From MAG-120531 sp029242825 (GTDB lineage: Bacteria > Bacteroidota > Bacteroidia > Flavobacteriales > Flavobacteriaceae): a stretch of 6,852 nucleotides of DNA. The stretch covers positions 1-6,852 of the forward strand of contig JAQWTF010000012.1 in the NCBI GenBank assembly GCA_029242825.1, given 5' to 3'. Positions 4,282-6,852 of this stretch are shown here, one piece after another. A program made the position numbers and the translations under genes. The number at the start of each line of letters is the position of its first letter. Positions within the stretch are counted from its first letter, which is position 1. The notes beneath the pieces are model-generated. The model searched no databases. It was given only the letters and a program-made list of their open reading frames with translations, and was not told the DNA's origin.

Positions 4282-6049
4282 TCTTAAAGAAAGCGGTAAA
4301 GCATTCGACAAAAAACTGTTTAGGCGATTGTTGCAATACACCAATCCCTATGCGTTTACCTTTTATGGTGTAGCTTTTACAGCAATAATACTCTCTGCAT
4401 TTGCGGTGTTAAGACCAGTTTTGGTAGGGGTTTTGGTAGATGAGGCCATTAAAATGGCCGATGCCCAAAAGCTCCTAAATCTAACCCTTATTTTACTAGC
4501 CGTCCTAATTGGGGAAGTAACCAGCCAACTCACTTTTAATTATTTTGCCAATTGGTTGGGAGAGTCGGTGATCAGAGATGTAAGGGTGAAGCTCTTTCAC
4601 CATATGACCCATTTTAAAATGGCTTATTTTGACAAATCTTCCATTGGTATATTGGTCACTAGAGCTGTGGCAGATATGCAAAGAATAGGGGAGATCTTTT
4701 CGCAAGGCTTTTTTGTTATTGTATCAGATTTACTTAAAATGTTTGTGGTTGGTGGAGTCATGCTCTATTTGAATTGGAGACTATCTCTAATTGTTTTTGC
4801 TGTGCTGCCCATCATATTATATGCCACAAGATTGTTTCAAAGAGCCATGAAAGGCGCTTTTACCGAGGTAAGAGCTCAGGTAGCGCAACTAAATTCATTT
4901 GTTCAAGAGCGTATTTCAGGAATGAAAGTAGTTCAGCTCTTCAATAGGGCAGCTGCAGAAAAAAAAGCATTTGAGGAAATTAACAATAAACACACCAAAG
5001 CTTGGTTAAAAACCGTGTGGTATAACTCTGTTTTTTTTCCAGTAGCAGATATTGTCTCTTCCATTACTATAGGAATGATTGTTTGGTATGGCGGGCTTCA
5101 AAATATTTCGGGTATAAGCGCCAATGAATACGGTACTATATTTACCTTTATTTTACTGTCTGAGATGCTTTTCAGGCCGCTCAGACAAATAGCAGATAAG
5201 TTCAACACTTTGCAAATGGGTATGGTGGCTGCTGCAAGGGTTTTTAAAATTTTAGATACCCAAGACCAAACTGAAACAGGGGGGCATATTGATTTACCTC
5301 AAATAGAGGGAGATATTGCCTTTGAAAAAGTAGTTTTTGGTTATTTACCAGATGAACCTGTACTCAATGGGATTTCTTTTAAAGTCTCCAAAGGAGAAAC
5401 CCTAGCTATAGTTGGGGCAACTGGAGCTGGTAAGTCTACCATTATTAATTTGCTTAACCGTTTTTACGGGATTCAATCTGGTCGTATTTCAATTGACAGC
5501 CATAGTATTAGCGACTTGTCATTAGCTGGACTTAGAAGTCATATCGCTGTAGTTTTACAGGATGTTTTTCTCTTTGCTGACACTATTGAAAATAATATTT
5601 CATTGGGAAATCCTGAAATTAGTATTTCCGAAATAGAAGCTGCTGCCAAAGAAATTGGTGTACACGATTTTATTACGAGCTTGCCAGGAGGGTATCAGTT
5701 TAATGTAAAAGAGCGTGGGGGAATGCTTTCGAGTGGTCAGAGACAGTTAATTGCTTTTCTTAGGGCCTATGTGACTAAACCATCAATTTTGGTATTAGAC
5801 GAGGCCACTTCTTCTATAGACAGTGCCTCAGAACAACTCATTCAAAAAGCTACAGATACCATTACAAAGGGCAGGACTTCCATTGTAATTGCGCACAGGT
5901 TGGCTACTATTAAACAAGCGTCTAACATTCTTGTCATGGAGTCAGGAAGGATTGTGGAGCAAGGCACGCATGAGGCATTACTCAAAAAAGGAGGCTATTA
6001 TAAAAACCTTTACGAAGCCCAATTTTTACAAGTAGCTGTTGGGGAATAG
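4274..6049 (+). CDS. ABC exporter half-transporter (membrane domain fused to ATPase)
   Basis: This 591-aa protein has a type IV (MsbA/multidrug-like) ABC exporter layout: an N-terminal six-helix membrane domain, then a nucleotide-binding domain. Likely helices are about 29-50, 67-90, 144-165, 168-189, 253-273 and 284-304. The ATPase has A-loop Tyr357, Walker A GATGAGKST (381-389), Q-loop Gln429, X-loop VKERGG (478-483), signature LSSGQ (485-489), Walker B ILVLDE with Asp509 and catalytic Glu510, D-loop SSID and switch His541. All catalytic residues are present, but the signature departs from LSGGQ. It should work as a homodimer or with a partner half encoded elsewhere. The substrate is unknown; lipid or drug export are family possibilities. 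It is cotranscribed with truA and converges on cdaA. Confidence 0.95.
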   Translation: MSDLKESGKAFDKKLFRRLLQYTNPYAFTFYGVAFTAIILSAFAVLRPVLVGVLVDEAIKMADAQKLLNLTLILLAVLIGEVTSQLTFNYFANWLGESVIRDVRVKLFHHMTHFKMAYFDKSSIGILVTRAVADMQRIGEIFSQGFFVIVSDLLKMFVVGGVMLYLNWRLSLIVFAVLPIILYATRLFQRAMKGAFTEVRAQVAQLNSFVQERISGMKVVQLFNRAAAEKKAFEEINNKHTKAWLKTVWYNSVFFPVADIVSSITIGMIVWYGGLQNISGISANEYGTIFTFILLSEMLFRPLRQIADKFNTLQMGMVAAARVFKILDTQDQTETGGHIDLPQIEGDIAFEKVVFGYLPDEPVLNGISFKVSKGETLAIVGATGAGKSTIINLLNRFYGIQSGRISIDSHSISDLSLAGLRSHIAVVLQDVFLFADTIENNISLGNPEISISEIEAAAKEIGVHDFITSLPGGYQFNVKERGGMLSSGQRQLIAFLRAYVTKPSILVLDEATSSIDSASEQLIQKATDTITKGRTSIVIAHRLATIKQASNILVMESGRIVEQGTHEALLKKGGYYKNLYEAQFLQVAVGE

Positions 6050-6052
6050 CTG

Positions 6053-6073
6053 TAAAGTAACCACTATACTTTA
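6053..6073. other. AT-rich inverted repeat between convergent genes
   Basis: TAAAGTA (6053-6059) and TACTTTA (6067-6073) form a 7-bp AT-rich inverted repeat with a 7-nt loop, four bases after the exporter stop codon. It has no T-tract on either strand and a weak stem, so it is at best a poor terminator or a stability element. The rest of the 76-bp gap to cdaA shows no recognisable signal. Confidence 0.25.
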
Positions 6074-6125
6074 AGACAAGCCTATTATTTGTGGCGGGCA
6101 TTCATAAATATATCTTCATTTAAAC

Positions 6126-6852
6126 TTATTGGCTCAGGTCTGTACGCAGCAGTTGCTCTAATTCAATACTGTCCTTGAATAATATAAACCCACCGTTTTT
6201 GATATAAGAGATGGCTCCTGTCTCTTCAGATACGACCAATGCTAAAGCATCGGTTTTTTCGGTGATCCCTACTGCTGCTCTATGTCTAAGACCAAACCTA
6301 AGTGGAATAGTTCTTTCATCAGAAACGGGTAGAATGGCACGCGTCGCTACAATATAATTATTTTCTATTATCGCAGCTCCGTCGTGAAGTGGACTATTTT
6401 TATAAAAAATACTTTCAATAATAGGTTGACTCAATTCAATGTTCATTCGGTCCCCAGATTGTCTCACAAAATCCAAAGAATTATTTTTCTCAAAAACCAA
6501 TAAAGCACCCGTTTTGGTTTGACTCATTTTTTCCAGCGCTGCAATAACTGCTTTAATATCTGTTTCTAGAGGTTGAAGGTCTTGCTTTAAAAATTTAAAG
6601 TGTTTTAAGTATGCGCGTTTGTTAGCGAAATTGGTAGATCCTAACATGAGTAAAAACTTTCTAATCTCTTGTTGGAAAACAATAATCAGCGCAATAAGGC
6701 CAATATTCATAAACCCTCCAATGATATTTGAAATCATTTTAATTTCTAATAGTTCTGTGAGTTTCCAAAGCCCCCAAACCATCACAATTCCAATGAAAAT
6801 ATTGATAGCCACTGTGCCTCTGACCAATTTATAAATATAAAAAAGTAGCAAG
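6126..6852 (-). CDS. cdaA: Diadenylate cyclase CdaA (5' end beyond the window)
   Basis: CdaA is the membrane-bound diadenylate cyclase that condenses two ATP into the second messenger c-di-AMP. The visible 241 codons cover the end of a first membrane helix and two further helices (about 13-33 and 41-59 of the fragment). The DAC catalytic domain follows, with TGALLVFEK (114-122), the DGA motif in SPLHDGAAII (157-159) and the RHR motif in GLRHRAAVG (189-191), so it should be active. The frame stays open to the window edge; the leftmost visible codon on the minus strand is TTG, almost certainly an internal Leu, since family members have about 30 more N-terminal residues. A CdaR (YbbR) partner, common in Firmicutes, is not visible here. 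It converges on the exporter gene without a clear terminator between them. Confidence 0.95.
   Translation of the reverse strand, partial: LLLFYIYKLVRGTVAINIFIGIVMVWGLWKLTELLEIKMISNIIGGFMNIGLIALIIVFQQEIRKFLLMLGSTNFANKRAYLKHFKFLKQDLQPLETDIKAVIAALEKMSQTKTGALLVFEKNNSLDFVRQSGDRMNIELSQPIIESIFYKNSPLHDGAAIIENNYIVATRAILPVSDERTIPLRFGLRHRAAVGITEKTDALALVVSEETGAISYIKNGGFILFKDSIELEQLLRTDLSQ

Noticed and set aside
6849..6851. TTG at the window edge as the true start of cdaA
   Set aside because: It encodes a Leu inside the expected first membrane helix (before LLFYIYKLVRG), and CdaA proteins extend further upstream, so the gene is simply cut by the window.
1..6852. Mobile elements, CRISPR arrays, toxin-antitoxin or defence genes
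   Set aside because: All intact frames of useful length belong to recognised chromosomal genes. No spaced repeats, transposase motifs, terminal inverted repeats or integrase were found.

Overview
This window is an ordinary chromosomal housekeeping segment from a member of the Bacteroidota, most likely a flavobacterium (family Flavobacteriaceae or close). Four things point there. The Rho protein has the long charged/Asn-rich insert typical of that phylum. A DUF4293-type membrane protein lies beside rho. Start codons are preceded by A-rich leaders rather than Shine-Dalgarno sequences. The intergenic gaps carry Bacteroidota-style -7 boxes (TAnnTTTG). The DNA is AT-rich with short intergenic gaps. 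I see no mobile element, CRISPR array, phage gene or other sign of recent transfer.

Layout, left to right. The 3' part of a tRNA-Glu (anticodon TTC) enters at the left edge and is followed by rpsT (ribosomal protein S20), which ends in a strong intrinsic terminator. Facing it is rho (599 aa, minus strand), with its own terminator between the two genes. Divergent from rho is a small four-helix DUF4293 membrane protein on the plus strand. It converges on a YfcE-like metallophosphoesterase (minus strand), and the two share a hairpin whose T-tract runs into the phosphoesterase stop codon. Divergent from that gene is truA (tRNA pseudouridine synthase, TTG start), which overlaps by 8 nt an ABC exporter half-transporter gene. 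The exporter gene converges on cdaA (diadenylate cyclase, makes c-di-AMP), whose 5' end lies beyond the right edge.

Functionally this is a mix of translation (tRNA-Glu, S20, TruA), transcription termination (Rho), envelope/transport (ABC exporter, DUF4293) and second-messenger synthesis (CdaA). Only two pairs look transcriptionally linked: tRNA-Glu with rpsT (no promoter or terminator seen between them) and truA with the exporter gene (overlapping reading frames). I found no convincing undescribed multi-gene system. The points most worth a second look are the large disordered insert of Rho, the nearly abutting opposed -7 boxes between yfcE and truA, the terminator fused to a stop codon, the non-canonical ABC signature (LSSGQ), and the unexplained rho leader region.
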